Part shown: positions 11,262 to 22,539 of the stretch, in pieces
Position numbering within the stretch: the first letter of the stretch is position 1
How the letters are laid out: each line of letters begins with the position of its first letter
From: Corythucha ciliata
Lineage: Eukaryota; Arthropoda; Insecta; Hemiptera; Tingidae
DNA: 64,000 nt
Direction of reading: 5' to 3'
NCBI GenBank assembly: GCA_038030265.1
Contig: CM075940.1
Span: forward strand, 7,068,001 to 7,132,000
Notes under the pieces: model-generated
Seen by the model: only the letters and a program-made list of their open reading frames with translations
Told to the model about the DNA's origin: nothing
Databases searched by the model: none
Made by a program: the position numbers and the translations under genes

Positions 11262-12036
11262 TGTGATCTCGAAGCACCCCGTGCTTTCCCCGTCTCGTAT
11301 GAGTATTATTACTTGCGATATGTTTGATGACTGGGTTTGGACTATTTATAAACCGTTTGAAAGATCTTGAGCTTAACTGAACAATGTAATGTTTGATGAA
11401 TTCCAGTTTACATCTTTGATGTATGTGGCTCTAGTATTTCTAGGGGAGCTCGTAACTAACCTAAGGAATTTGTGAATTATCTGTAGCTTGCGGTAATTGC
11501 TATCGCATGTATAACTCCCAGGCTGGGCAGGCATATATGGGTGCAGGGTGGATTGAGATTTTATAAAGGAGCAGTTTGTTCTGCTCAGACAATTCTGATT
11601 CCCGACGTAGTAGGGGAAATAACAATCGTGTGAATAGTTTGCTCCTATCCACCAAGTTGTTGACGTGGGTCGTGAACGTGAGTTTGGAGTCAAGTGAGAG
11701 CCCCAGGTATTTAACAGTTACAGCCCGCGGGACCTCTACATCATTTAATGCTACTTTTTTATTAATTAGGGGCCTGCGCTTGGAAAACATAATGGCTTCG
11801 GTCTAGCTAACATTGATTTGGATTTTCCATCTGTAGAAATAGTCATTGATTTTTGATAAGGCTTTATTAAGGCGGTTCACTATGGTATCCGGTCGCCAGG
11901 AGTATACATACAATATTCAATGCAGTGTCATCTGCGTACAAAGTTACATTTACATTAAGAGACTTTGATATGTCATTTATGAAAAGTATGAATAACATAG
12001 GACCTAAGATGGACCCTTGAGGAGCACCGGCCTAGA
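11262..12036 (-). pseudogene. Jockey-like ORF2, RT catalytic and C-terminal part
   Basis: The minus strand reads [20 protein letters not shown] (12029-11970) and then [10 protein letters not shown] with the RT catalytic YADD at 11938-11927. After a frameshift come SKRRPLINKKVALNDVEVPR, VKYLGLSLDSKLTFTTHVNN and IYACPAWELY. Another shift gives KLQIIHKFLRLVTSSPRNT. These are the Jockey-clade palm, thumb and C-terminal blocks. A stop (TAG) precedes the GAPQGS block and frames shift several times. Confidence 0.88.
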
Positions 12037-12039
12037 TGT

Positions 12040-12600
12040 ACCTCCTAGGATAGGATATTATTAACTGATACAACAAAACTTCTATCCTGCAACTCGGGCG
12101 AAAATGTTTAGTTAATGCGTATCGCAGCCAACCGGTTGTGAGCTTTCGTTTTGACCGCAACTAAACAAAATTGAGAACTCTTGCTGACAAATATATATTG
12201 TAGGAAACGGCAGAAGGGTATTATATTCTGTTTCTGCTTCTGCCACTAAAACGGGATGTTCTCGCTAGTGCGCCCGAAATTGTGAAATTGACCTTTATGC
12301 GCTTGCTTCACTTGCAGATCACACAATTCTAGTTGAAATCCCGGTATTTCCTCTCCAGGTTTGTCGACGTTGGTAGCAAATCGATTTCTAACCAGCTGTG
12401 TTTGCTGAGATCAACACACAGGGTGTACAAAAAGCGTCTGGGCAGAGAAAAACCAGTGACGGGGCACCTCGTTTCTGGTCGAATTGACCATTTGCACTTT
12501 TCCGAAATTCCACTTTGTTTCTGAGATATCCGTCATTTTCTGATTTTTTCAGAATCAGCTTGTAGCACGCGCAATTATTGCTGCAACGGCAAAAACATTT
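12040..12600. other. Unassigned insertion sequence inside the Jockey element
   Basis: This segment replaces the middle of Jockey RT. It includes CAGGGTGTACAAAAAGCG at about 12419, a CAGGGTGT end motif like those at 22233 and 46854, but no matching right end was found. Confidence 0.4.
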
Positions 12601-12601
12601 T

Positions 12602-13461
12602 AGTGCATTTCATTCTGAAAATGCACTATTGGTCTCGTCGTGATGGTGGCAAACATGGGTCATGTCATGTTTTTTTTCATGTTTTAGAACCTCTAGAACA
12701 CGAATTCAATGGTCTCCGGAATTTATATATTTGTCTTTTATATATATTTATTGGTTTATTTATAATATTATGGCCGATTTCTTGTTAGCACAACTCTCGT
12801 AGAAGTTAATTTAGCAGAACGCGCTTTGGCACAAAAATCAGTAGTCATAAGACCCCGGTCGGTATTGCATTTGGGCCAAATCGGTCAAGGTGGAGGGGGG
12901 GGGGATAGGGCGTGAAATGGTAAAAAAATCACTACAAATCACTAGTTGATTCTAGATGCGTCATATTCGGTACGAATACTTCATATTATACTGGCCTTTG
13001 ATTCCCATTTTAATTTTTTGAAAAAGTCAAGGGGGAGGGGGTGGTGCCCCCGGGGTGGAAGCAAGTCTGTGGTCTTGTTAGCACGATAACTCTCGAAGAA
13101 ATTAATTTAGCGGGACGCGCTTTGGCACAAAAATCATTAGTCATAAGACCCTGGTCGGTATTGCATTTGGGCCCAATCGATCGTGGTGGAGGGGGGAAAG
13201 TAGGGCTTGAAATGGTCAAAAAATCATTAAAAATCACCAGTTGATTCCAGAAGCATTATATTCGGTACGATGATTTCATTTTGAAGTAGCCTTTGGTTCT
13301 CATTTAGTTCAGCTTAAACAAACCCGGCGGCAAGCAGTACGAGGGAGGGTCAAACATTGACGAAACAAATCATGGTCTCAACATTACTACTTCTGGGACG
13401 GCTTACGGAATCCGTATACAAAATGAAATGCACTCTTTCCGACCGCCAGCTGCCGGAGCGA
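12602..13461 (+). mobile_element. Interspersed repeat 'R850', copy 1
   Basis: Begins AGTGCATTTCATTCTGAAAA and nearly ends with the inverted copy GAATGAAATGCACT (13421-13434 region), followed by CTTTCCGACCGCCAGCTGCC. A second copy lies at 50089-50934. Within this copy a block beginning TTGTTAGCAC.ATAACTCTCG (about 12783 and 13076) is tandemly duplicated, about 290 bp apart; copy 2 has one. No coding capacity is seen. The terminal inverted motif suggests a non-autonomous DNA element, class unknown. Confidence 0.75.
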
Positions 13462-13964
13462 AATTTTTTTTTAAAGAGCCTATTTTTATCCAGTTCAGTC
13501 GACATCTACTACGTTTTGAATCAGCTTATTAGCGAGGGAACTTAATTTTCTCACTATCACCAATATGTCTTCTTCTGTTATTGTTGTTCTGTTGTTTCAA
13601 GGGGTAAACAACATAGAAACTATGCCCACCACTCCTCAATACTCCATGACACAATGCCATCTCACAAACAGCTCAGATCAGTCAGATCTTTCCCTTGTGC
13701 AGACTGCCAATAGCTCCAACGATTACTAGAAAAAATTAAAACGCCTGCTATAAACTGTTAGGTTTTCTTTCATTCCAATTTAATAGAGTAGGTATACCTA
13801 CCTATAATTATGAGAGTATAAACAAGTGAGCGGAGATTGCACTTACATAAAAGTAATGTAAGTGCAGGGAATTGTATTCTGGCTGAAGGCAGTAGGTAGC
13901 TCGAGGACCAGGTACCTCAAATAAAATGGCCGAAACAGCCCGCGACCCTAAGAAAAACAACCCG

Positions 13965-14006
13965 CGACCCCTCTTGGGGTCGCGACCCCGGGTTAGGGAA
14001 CCCCTG
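13965..14006 (-). mobile_element. Terminus of a hAT-like element
   Basis: On the minus strand the sequence starts CAGGGGTTCCCTAACCCGGG and continues with GGTCGCGACCCC palindromic blocks. This is the look of hAT ends (CAG.GGTTC..AACC..GGTCGCGACC). It abuts Jockey RT sequence at CTAAAGTG, a candidate 8-bp duplication. The other end was not found, so the extent of the element is unknown. Confidence 0.55.
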
Positions 14007-15735
14007 CACTTTAGCTGTTTTCCACTTCGTAGGGAAATACCCAAGGAACAACATTTTGTTAAAAAGATGGGTAAGAAGTACTATCGATTTTTTGGGGAGA
14101 TGTTTTAACAGGACATTACTGGTTGTATCCATACCAGGCGCTTTGTTATTTGGCCTCGATTTGATAATCGCTTGAATTTCTTTGGGGGTAACGAGCTTGA
14201 ACTCATTGGGTTGATACTGTAAGGACTTAATTTGACAGCGCACCGCCCGGTTTATTTTTGCGTTATGGCATATATTAGAAAAGGAGGTGGTTAGCCTATG
14301 AACAATTTCAAAATGCTCTGCGAAAAGATTTGCCTTGTCTTTGACTGATGTATATACAGTGTTATTTTGAACTATTGGGTTTACATTATTTGAAGCGTGC
14401 GTACTTTTCTTGAAATATTTGGTTACCCTCCAAAAGGCATTTTGAGATGGCTTCAACCCAGATAGAAAAGAGGTCCATTCGTCGTTTTTGAAGAGCCGAA
14501 TGTTTGTTTTAATGTTGTTTTGAAGGAGGTTAATTAGTTTTTTAACGAAGCGACACTTGGACGCCTGATACAATTTGTTAAGGAGATTTTTAATCATTAT
14601 CGCAATTGTAATGCTGTTAGGAAGGTTTTCATTTTGATGCGTACGCTTCAGAGGAATGCTTGCCTCAGCCGCACGCATGATAGTGTGGGACAGGTCATCA
14701 ATAACTTCATCTACATTATTACTGTTGGTAAGAGGGGGGTTAGCTAATGTATCGTTTTTAACATATTGACTAAATTTCTTCCAGTTGGCCTTAGCATAGT
14801 TAAAACCGCACGTATTGGCGGAGAGGACAGGTTTACCTCTGATTGTAAATAGAACAGGATTGTGATCAGAGTTCAAAATAGGTAGACTATCGAGGTCGGA
14901 GATGTATTTGACGTTTTTGGCTAGTGCTGTGTCTAATACGCTAGGTCTCCTCGGTTCTGTTGGAAAATGAGTGGGAGAAGCCGGGGCGTGTATGTTAAAT
15001 TTTAAGCGGAAAGATACAAGTTCCCAGTGGCATTGTTCCAAGCACAGTACCAAGCCCTATTAGTTGCATTGAGATCCCCAAGAATTAAAACTCGTTCCCC
15101 GGTGTTAAATACAACTTCAAGGTCATTTTTAATTTCTTTATATCTCTGAGAACAGTAAACTGAGATTACTCGGGGAGAGAACGATTCAAAGAATAGTGTG
15201 ACGCCTACCGCCTCCAGGGATTTAAGGGGGGGGGGAAGCGTAATTTCACAATGCGATAATTTTTTGTTTACGAGGAGTGCAACTGCAGGTAGACTGCATA
15301 CCGGTTTAATTGAATTTTCTTACTATTTTTTTGTTTTTCGGGGGTGCCTTTCCTGGCCAAGCTGAGTTCGGCGACGCCATGGCCACAAGTGGGCTTCTAC
15401 GTCATACCCATCTATCTAACTGTGCACTTCACACCCGTACTACGCGGGGGTGCGCGGTTTCTTGAACGCACATTACACATTACGCGCTCTACATTACACA
15501 TAGTGTAATGGGCAATGGATGGATTCGAACCCAGGCCCGCTGAGTTGCGAAGTGAGCATTGTATCTATTACACCATCGAGGCGCGCCCGATTCTCTTACT
15601 ATAGTCCAAGCGAGTTTCATTTAGAGAGCACAGATCAGCATTATACTGTTTTAAGTGGAAAACAAGCTCGGGTAACTTATCGTTAAGGGGACCGCAATTC
15701 CAATGGAAAAACCCATGTGCTAGTGTCCCTGACAT
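14007..15735 (-). pseudogene. Jockey-like ORF2, endonuclease and RT N-terminal part
   Basis: Starts MSGTLAHGFFHWNCGPLND at 15735. The apurinic endonuclease motifs are present: HWNCG, LCSLNETRLD, LGDLNATNRAW and LNSDHNPVLF. The downstream 15053-14010 frame is open and carries the linker and the first RT block, RPNNKAPGMDTTSNVLLKHL, then FPTKWKTAKV, where a hAT-like end abuts the sequence. The endonuclease is interrupted by the SINE at 15327-15593. Without the SINE the sequence joins in frame to TRLDYSKKIQLN. Confidence 0.88.
15327..15593 (-). mobile_element. tRNA-derived SINE inserted in the Jockey endonuclease
   Basis: On the minus strand it begins with a tRNA-like head containing an A box (TGGTGTAATAG) and a B box (GGGTTCGAATCC), positions 15593 to about 15505. 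It ends in an A-rich tail, seen as TTTTTTTGTTTTT on the plus strand at 15327-15338. Perfect 9-bp target duplications TCTTACTAT flank it (15318-15326 and 15594-15602). The head matches a second tRNA-like sequence at 39223-39305; the bodies differ. Confidence 0.88.
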
Positions 15736-15743
15736 ATTCTAAT

Positions 15744-15855
15744 CAAAAAAGGAGATTGCGCCTTTAATGTTAACAACAATTTTTGACACTGTATCCGGAG
15801 CTTGTTGAAACTGAGAAATCATTTCTTGTATTTTAGAAATCTTATATTCTCATAA
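15744..15855 (-). pseudogene. C-terminal remnant of Jockey-like ORF1
   Basis: Reads ISKIQEMISQFQQAPDTVSK...GAISFFD followed by TAG at about 15742-15744. The position directly before ORF2 fits ORF1 of a Jockey element, but nothing upstream is recognisable and the residues are not diagnostic. Confidence 0.5.
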
Positions 15856-16080
15856 TTAAATTAAAATTCAACGTATTACCTAAACCGAGGAGGGAAGGTA
15901 TAATTTGGCCAATATCACCTGATTTTTGAAACTGAGAGTTTGTCCAGAACTACACTCGTCTTCTATCGATAGGCAATCAACGTTGATTGAACCTAAAATA
16001 TAGTATTTATTTTTTCATGAGTCTCGCAATGAGAAGGGCTGAGGGGCAAAAAGTACTGAGGGAAGGGGTCCTTAGCTAAT
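15856..16080. other. Unassigned sequence between LINE and array A
   Basis: AT-rich, no recognised gene or element. Confidence 0.4.
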
Positions 16081-16084
16081 CCGC

Positions 16085-17035
16085 GCTCAAAATAGTGATA
16101 AACCCTGATTCTCGGTTAAAATTGAGAAAAAAACGCCAATTCATCGCTATTTGTGAATACACCGTTTATTCGTTGCTAAAACGGGGAAAAAATACTTGTT
16201 TTCGACATGAATTTGCGATTTTTTCACATTTAACTATGAATTAATTAGCCCTTTTCCCCCCATGTTATCGGTGAATTGACGATTTTTCCCAATTTTAGCA
16301 GCATAAATTCGCAGTTTGCTGCTAAAATTGAGAAAAAGTGCTAATTCGATGCTAAAATGAGGAAAAAGCGCTAAATACGCTTTGCGGTAGCATGGCTAAA
16401 TGTGATAAAATCGTATATTCGTGATCAAAATTGAGCAGTGCTAATTCACGGCTAAAAATGAGAAAAAGTGCTAACTCATGACTAAATGTGAAATAATTTC
16501 AAAAAAGCTCTAATGCGCGGCTAAATATAATTTAGCACTATAAATTTTTTTTAAATCGCTAACTCACTTCTAAAATGGGGAAAAAGCGCTAACTCGCATA
16601 CCTTAATGTGAAAAAATCGCGCACTCATGGCCAAAATTAATAACAAGTGATAACTGCCGCTAGGAATGAGAACAAGGGTTCTTTTAAAGATGAAATTGAA
16701 AAGAGGCGATAATTTGAGGGGCATCCTAACTTGAAGCCAAAACTGAGAAAATTCACGGTCTTAACGGCCACTTCGTTGCTGAGATAAAGTGCTAAGTCAT
16801 GACTTGAGCAAAATAAATTGTTAATTCGTGGCTAATAGCGCTAATTGAGAAAAAGAGCCCATGCGCAGCTAAAATGGGGAAAACGCTAAATTGCTTATTA
16901 ATTTGAAAAAAATCCGCTAATTCGCGAATCAATTTGGGAAAATTCTCTAATTCGTGCCTGTAATTGTGGTAATAATTTGAAAAATAGCGCATACTCGCGG
17001 AAAAAAATGGAGGAAAAGCGCTAATCGACAATAGT
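16085..17035 (+). repeat. Degenerate tandem array, family A
   Basis: About 30 diverged units of the form CTAATTCGCGGCTAAAATTGA followed by GAAAAAGCG. The conserved pieces are the CTAATTC start, (C/G)GGCTAAAAT and TGAGAAAAA. Units vary from about 26 to 40 bp. No transposon-like ends were found around this copy. Confidence 0.85.
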
Positions 17036-17397
17036 GCAAAGTTTCAAATGAGAGCGCTCTAGGTTTCAAACTGTGCGTTTCTTGTTCCGACTTTCTCTTC
17101 ACTTTTCATAGTAATCCACGTGAAAATGTATGAGTCGCTTTGTAATTTCCTATTTTTTAACCATAAAATTAATGAGGAGGCCTCTCATGATTTTTGCCAA
17201 CTTCTTAGGTAAGTATATTTTATGAAAAAAGTATTTCGAAGTAACACGTGTATAGCTAAAAGAGGCAAGAAACAATTTTGTTTCTTTGCCCATCGACGTC
17301 TTATGATATGGTCGAACTGCGAACTGGAATTTTGGTTTATTATTGATTCTGAAAAATGAATTCAGTCAGAAAACAATTTTTACAACCCCATAAAGCT

Positions 17398-17462
17398 AAA
17401 ACTTACTCGTGTTAAAGTGGCTTTACACAATTGCCCTATTTATGGTCTGGTGTCCCGTCAGA
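17398..17462 (+). repeat. Direct repeat, copy 1
   Basis: Starts AAAACTTACTCGTGTTAAAG and ends TGGTCTGGTGTCCCGTCAG. Copy 2 at 18008-18072 differs at only two or three positions. The pair is about 610 bp apart. An inverted piece ACGAGTAAGTTTTTT lies between them at about 17907. Confidence 0.85.
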
Positions 17463-18007
17463 ACCCTCAAACTTTTTCTGTGTACGTTTTAACATGTCTA
17501 GATTCGATTTCTGCAATATCCAGGCCATATCTTGCCCTAGGATTGCTCGAAAAAACTCATTCTTTCGCACATAGACTCCATTTGGGATCTAGCTGGTCCT
17601 AACATCTGATCAGTTTGATCAAGTAACTCCTTGGGTTTTAGGGGCCAAAAGCGAGTCCAAAATGGGGATTTTCAAAGGTTTTGAGACCATAGGGGTATGG
17701 GGTGTTGATTTTCATGTAATTTAAAGCCGAATTTTACTACATTCATGAACTCAAGTGTAAAATTTGAAGCGTTTTCTAATAATTATTATTCCATTCATTC
17801 ACCTTTCAGGCCAATTTTATAATTTTTCAGGGTTCGTATTTGATGTCATACGTCACTTCATTTCATTCGAATCATTAAAAAAATGTAACAAATGCCTAGG
17901 CCCCTACGAGTAAGTTTTTTGTTGAAAAGTATGTTCAATCTGATTACAACCAGACCGTTTCATGCAGGGAACATCTGTACATTTTTCTTAAAATGGGTAC
18001 TTTGATA

Positions 18008-18072
18008 AAAAAACTTACTCGTGTTAAAGTGACTTTACACAATTGCCCTATTTATGGTCTGGTGTCCCTTCA
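18008..18072 (+). repeat. Direct repeat, copy 2
   Basis: Second copy of the block at 17398-17462. The two could be terminal repeats of a small unknown element or flanks of a segmental duplication. Confidence 0.85.
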
Positions 18073-18539
18073 GTCTATAACCTTTAGGGAAAATCGAAGT
18101 TTGAGGAATAGATGCGTCGGTAAATGAACCGCCAGTGGAGCAATCGAGCCAGGACCGAATCTTGCTTTTTGCCTCCTCGGGGCTAATTTTATTTCTTTTT
18201 TTTTGCCGCTACCACCCTCCCTCGGCCATCTTCCTCTAAGGCTTGTGGAGTCAAGCAATAAGTGACGAGAGAATGGATTCTACAAGTTATTAGAGGAAAA
18301 CTATGTTTCTTCAACCTGGCGGAAAAACCTCGAGTCGACGGCTACCCCAGAAAAATTAAATTTTGGCTATTCGTGATGAACGCGAATGACGCACGAGGTT
18401 TGGACCCACCAGACAATTATGAAAATTGCTACTGCACTACGATCTCCGGCTCAACTTGGGAATCGTGTTGATGTTTGAACTAGGCAGAGGCGTCCAGTCC
18501 CAATTTAACTTCCTCGGGCCCTGTTTTGCCTCCACGGTT

Positions 18540-18730
18540 GCTTAATAAGTCCAACCTACACAAAAAAGCTTTAACCACAGCAAAGGTCCGCACACAGCCA
18601 AGGTCAAACGGCAAAAAGCTCTAACCACATTTAGAGCCTCCAACCGCAGTAAAACTCCAAACACAATGAAGACCCAGCCACTGCAAAGGTCTAACGACAG
18701 AAGAGCTTCAACCTCAGTAAAGTTCCATTT
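18540..18730 (+). repeat. Degenerate array, family D
   Basis: Repeats of AACCACAGCAAAG(G/C)TCC and AACCGCAGTAAAACTCCAA, about 20-35 bp apart, as at 7.5 kb. Confidence 0.6.
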
Positions 18731-18734
18731 CTGA

Positions 18735-19385
18735 AATCTGGGCCCAGTGGGCCGGCCTCCCTCAAACGGTCTATGTAGAACAAACAGCCGTTCCGGGCCA
18801 AATAAATGCCATGATCGGAGCGGCTAAACATTGTAGTAAAATATGATCAGAAAAACAGATCGGGCTCGATTCAGGGCAGGATCATGGGGGGGACTACCGG
18901 GGCTATAGCCCTGGGCGGCAAAATTTGAGAAATATTTTTAGGCTAGAATGGGGTATAAGACAAATCAAACATCTCTTCATCCCTAGAAGAGATGAAGAGA
19001 GAAACAAATTTTTTTTTTTCTCTCTCTCTACCTTTCCCACTCATTTCATACTTCGTGCCCGTACTAAGAGGGCTCCTCCACGCACCGCCATCAGGTAAGC
19101 TCACACGAAGCCGCCGCAGCCTTATAGTGAATTGTGCAATGCAAGGCCTCGATAGGCTATTGCCGACGACGACCCCTCATGGGGTCTATTTTGGATGGAA
19201 ATGGTTAAAATGGACCTGATTGTCAATCACTTATACCCTCGGTTGGTTGAGCAAAAATGGCCAAAATTTAAAATTGAACGGAATCACATATCTTTGGGGC
19301 ACGCCAAAAGCCCAAACCGCAATAGAGATCCACTCACAAAGATCGCCCAGAAAGGTCTAACCATAGCAAATCTTAAACCTCAGTT
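18735..19385. other. Unassigned sequence
   Basis: Nothing coding is supported. A CT-rich tract lies at about 19008-19026. Confidence 0.4.
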
Positions 19386-19392
19386 AATGTCC

Positions 19393-21077
19393 CAGGGTTG
19401 CCACAGACCGGGAAAAGTCAGGGAGTTTCGAATTGGTCGGGGAAAACCGGGAAAAAATCAGGAAATTTCTTGATAAGTCAGGGAAAAATCAATCAGTGGA
19501 TAGTTTCTTTATCCTAGACTTCCTCATAATATTTGGTGGTTAAGCGAAGAAAAAATTTTAACTAATGCGAGCTCTTCTACTCGTCGACACCCGTTCTTTT
19601 GTTCTCAATTTTTTTCAGTCTTACCAGTATTCTCGTGCATAGGCTGTGCCTGTGCCTATACTACCTTAAAACCGGACATTCGAAGCTCATTTAAACAGCA
19701 AATTCGTTTATTTCATGCCCATTTGCACACGACAGTGGGCATTTCTAAGGTCGCCAAACATCCCGGGACACATTTTTTCTAAATTTACAAGTCGGAGCAT
19801 AATAATTCTTCGGAAAAAGACACTTATTTGATTCCAAAACTCAGTTGACCACTTTCAGGCCGAAATTCGTGCCTCCAGACAGTTTCACGGTTCGTGATGA
19901 AATAATTAGCATAATCACTTCTATGTATCAATTTCTGGTAGAAAGTGAAATTTCCATGAGATCCGTGAAATTCAGTTTTGAAAAAGCCAAGTGCGTGAAA
20001 TTGGGCTTGACAGAGCCTGAATGATCGGTAATCCGTGAAATCTGGTTACAAAGAAGCCTTTTTTCACGTTTCAATTTTAAAATTTTGTATGAAACAATCA
20101 AAATCATGAAGTTCACGGCTTGAATAAGCCAAATACATGAATTTGGGTTTTGAACGTGCCTAATTTCCTTGTGAAGCTGTCTTTAAGACAGAATCGTTGA
20201 ATTAGGGGTATGAAAGAGCCAAACTCGTGAATTTTGTATTTCGAAGAGCCAAACCCGTTTGTTGAGGGGGATAAACTCATAAAATTTTGTTTGTGTAGGA
20301 GCAAAATCCCAGTTTTTGTGCATTTGGCGTTTGAAACGTCCCCCTCGATACTGGTTGTTACGATAGCCAAATAAACGAAATTTGGTTATGAAAGAGCCAA
20401 ACTTGCGAAAGTTGGATCTGAATAGTGTCATACCGCCGAATTTAGTTTTTTCAAACAAAGAAATTCCGTGAAATTGGGGTTTTAAAAGAGTCAGACCCAC
20501 AAAATTTTGTATAATTGTGGAGCCCAAACTCGCAAAATTTTAATCTGGGTTTTCAAAAGACCAGTTCCTTCGAAATGGTTGGTTTTTTAAAAGCTTCAAC
20601 CCTATGAAATTCTGTTTTTACAGGACTCAAACGTTTGAAATTGATTTTTGTGAAAGCGAAATTTCTTCATTGAATGATCAAACCTAACCGAATCTGTAAG
20701 CGAGAATTTCGCGAAATTTGTGAGTTTTATATTCTGGCAACTTTCACCATAATCTCTAAGGGTTTAACCTTTAAAAATTGTAGGGACATTTTCGGTTTGT
20801 TTTTTTAAATTGCCCCGAGCCGAAAGTTTGTGAGTCCGAGATTTCGACGTTCAAATTCCGGTAATAATCCGTCCAGCCAACAGTGGCCTGTCAATTGCCA
20901 ATTTTGACGGAGTTCAATTGGCCGGAACCCAACACTACTACTAAGTGGCTCTCTTGTCACACAGAATTAATAGTGTTTAATTTCGTTAACTTTTCTTTCA
21001 TTGTTACTTGAATTTGGTCAGGGAATTTCACGAAACTGTTCAAGGAAAACCGTGCGATCCACTCTGTGGCAACCCTG
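19393..21077. mobile_element. TIR element carrying an internal family E array
   Basis: Starts CAGGGTTGCCACAGA (19393-19407) and ends with its exact reverse complement TCTGTGGCAACCCTG (21063-21077). ATGTCC lies immediately outside both ends (19387-19392 and 21078-21083), a candidate 6-bp duplication. CAG..CTG ends resemble hAT, which normally makes 8 bp, so the class is open. Near each end is a (GTCAGGGAAATTTC)-type subterminal motif. The interior (about 19830-20700) is an array of 30-bp-scale repeats. No transposase frame is seen. Confidence 0.75.
19830..20700 (+). repeat. Degenerate tandem array, family E
   Basis: Units of the type GAAATTGGGTTTTGAAAGAGCC followed by AAACTCG, at about 32-38 bp intervals, for example AAAGAGCCAAACTCGTGAA and GAAGAGCCAAACCCG. 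The same family occurs at 43.9-44.2, 44.5-44.75, 53.7-53.83, 54.9-55.2 and 63.4-63.8 kb. Confidence 0.8.
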
Positions 21078-21083
21078 ATGTCC

Positions 21084-22425
21084 ATCCGATGATAGTAAGG
21101 ATACTATAAAGACGAGTAGAGGCGATGTTTGATAAAGGTTTTCCCGGGCTCCACCATTTTTGTTCTGGATAACGTATCAGACTACTATCTTTGGTGTTGG
21201 TTGAAATTGGATTTCGGTGTTTCTCATTTCTTTCTTATTGAACGATCATTCAGCGAATACTTATAGAAATAGTCGGGTGTGCAACATTTAACTATACCAA
21301 CAGCACTCTTTCGGGCCACCGACTTTTTATTTTTCCCACGGAGGCGGAGAGAAGAAAAAAGTGGCAAGCCAACTGCCGGTGAGGAGGCGGCTGGAAGCCC
21401 ACGAAATATTCACGCCTTTGCGAAGTAAGTTCTTTTCACATATTTTCCCTAACTTGACTATTTTAGGCGGAGGCGTTAATTTATACTTACGATTAGTGGC
21501 CCAGTGGAGTTCTTTACGGTAAGGAGGCAGTTCCGCCACTTGATACTTATCTACCGTCCACGCCCTTTCCATTGGCTATACCCGGCCAGCCTAGTCATCG
21601 CAAGTCTGCAACTGTATTGAATTATTCATACTGAAATAGTAATGCGGACCCTACAAACTGGAATGGAGCGAATTGCCCCCGCAAACAGCTTGGAATTCGC
21701 CCCGGCGTTCAGGTCTGATGTACCCGCCTATAGGCCTAGATCCGCCACCGGTGGGGGCGGTGGGCTGTGATTGCATATGGTAACAGAAGGGTAACTGGTC
21801 TTAACATTATCTTACAGTTCTATAGAACAATCTATCAAAGTGTCATCGTTTAATAATTGTTTGCAGGGTTGATGACGTTAAGTTCCGCACTACAACTACA
21901 GCCTACACACAATCTTAGCCTTGATTGGTTTTCAATGGGTCTGTTCTGTAAAATTAAATGATAGTTCCTATGCTTACATTGATCGGGACGATGATCGTTC
22001 CATTCTCATTCATTTTCAAATCAAGCAAGAGGCGATTCCCGGATATTTACCGACCATTGAGAATTCCCGGACTTTTCCCGGGTTTCCCGAATTTCCCGGG
22101 TCGGTCGACACTCTCTAATAATAGTGTACCTATTTCCGAAAAAAATCATAAACAGTTCGGTCAACTTGTCCAGAATCACCCGGTATGGAAAATAATTCGA
22201 ATTAGAATAAACTAATAAAATCATAATCTACAGGGTGTACAATAACGAACACTCAGAGAAAACCCTGTTCCAAATGACGTGCCTATAAGCTCAGGAGAAA
22301 TGACTCGGAAACCCCGCCTTGAGATGAGCGAACGGCTGGCCTATTCGGACCAATCGGTGGCCACCAATTTTTCCGATTATAGTTCTGACAAATTGGTGGG
22401 CCCCATAGAGATAATATTATACATA
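21084..22425. other. Unassigned sequence
   Basis: No gene is supported. A run of CCCGG-rich text (TTCCCGGACTTTTCCCGGG) lies at about 22063-22105. CAGGGTGTACAATAACGAAC at 22233 looks like a transposon end, but no partner was found. Confidence 0.4.
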
Positions 22426-22539
22426 TAAGCAGTGGCAGACTTGCCCCTTGGACAGTGGGTGTCCAAACCACCCCCACGCCCCTTGGGCGTGGCGCCCCTC
22501 TCAGACCATCGTCAGATTATCATAAATAATGGATTAAAA

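Larger units (their letters stand above)
11200..15855 (-). mobile_element. Jockey-like non-LTR retrotransposon, broken
   Basis: A minus-strand LINE with, in order, the end of ORF1 (about 15855-15744), ORF2 start at 15735, endonuclease, the first part of RT, a gap of about 2 kb (12040-14006) holding unrelated repeats, the RT catalytic part and the C-terminal tail, ending near 11200 with AATAAAC. ORF1's stop and ORF2's ATG are 6 nt apart (TAGAATATG). A SINE sits in the endonuclease (15327-15593). RT motifs between WKTAKV and GAPQGS are missing. The element is dead but its backbone is well preserved. Confidence 0.88.
17040..18535. other. Unassigned sequence with a 65-bp direct repeat pair
   Basis: Contains two near-identical blocks, 17398-17462 and 18008-18072, described separately. 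Otherwise no coding exon, RNA gene or known element is supported. Confidence 0.5.
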
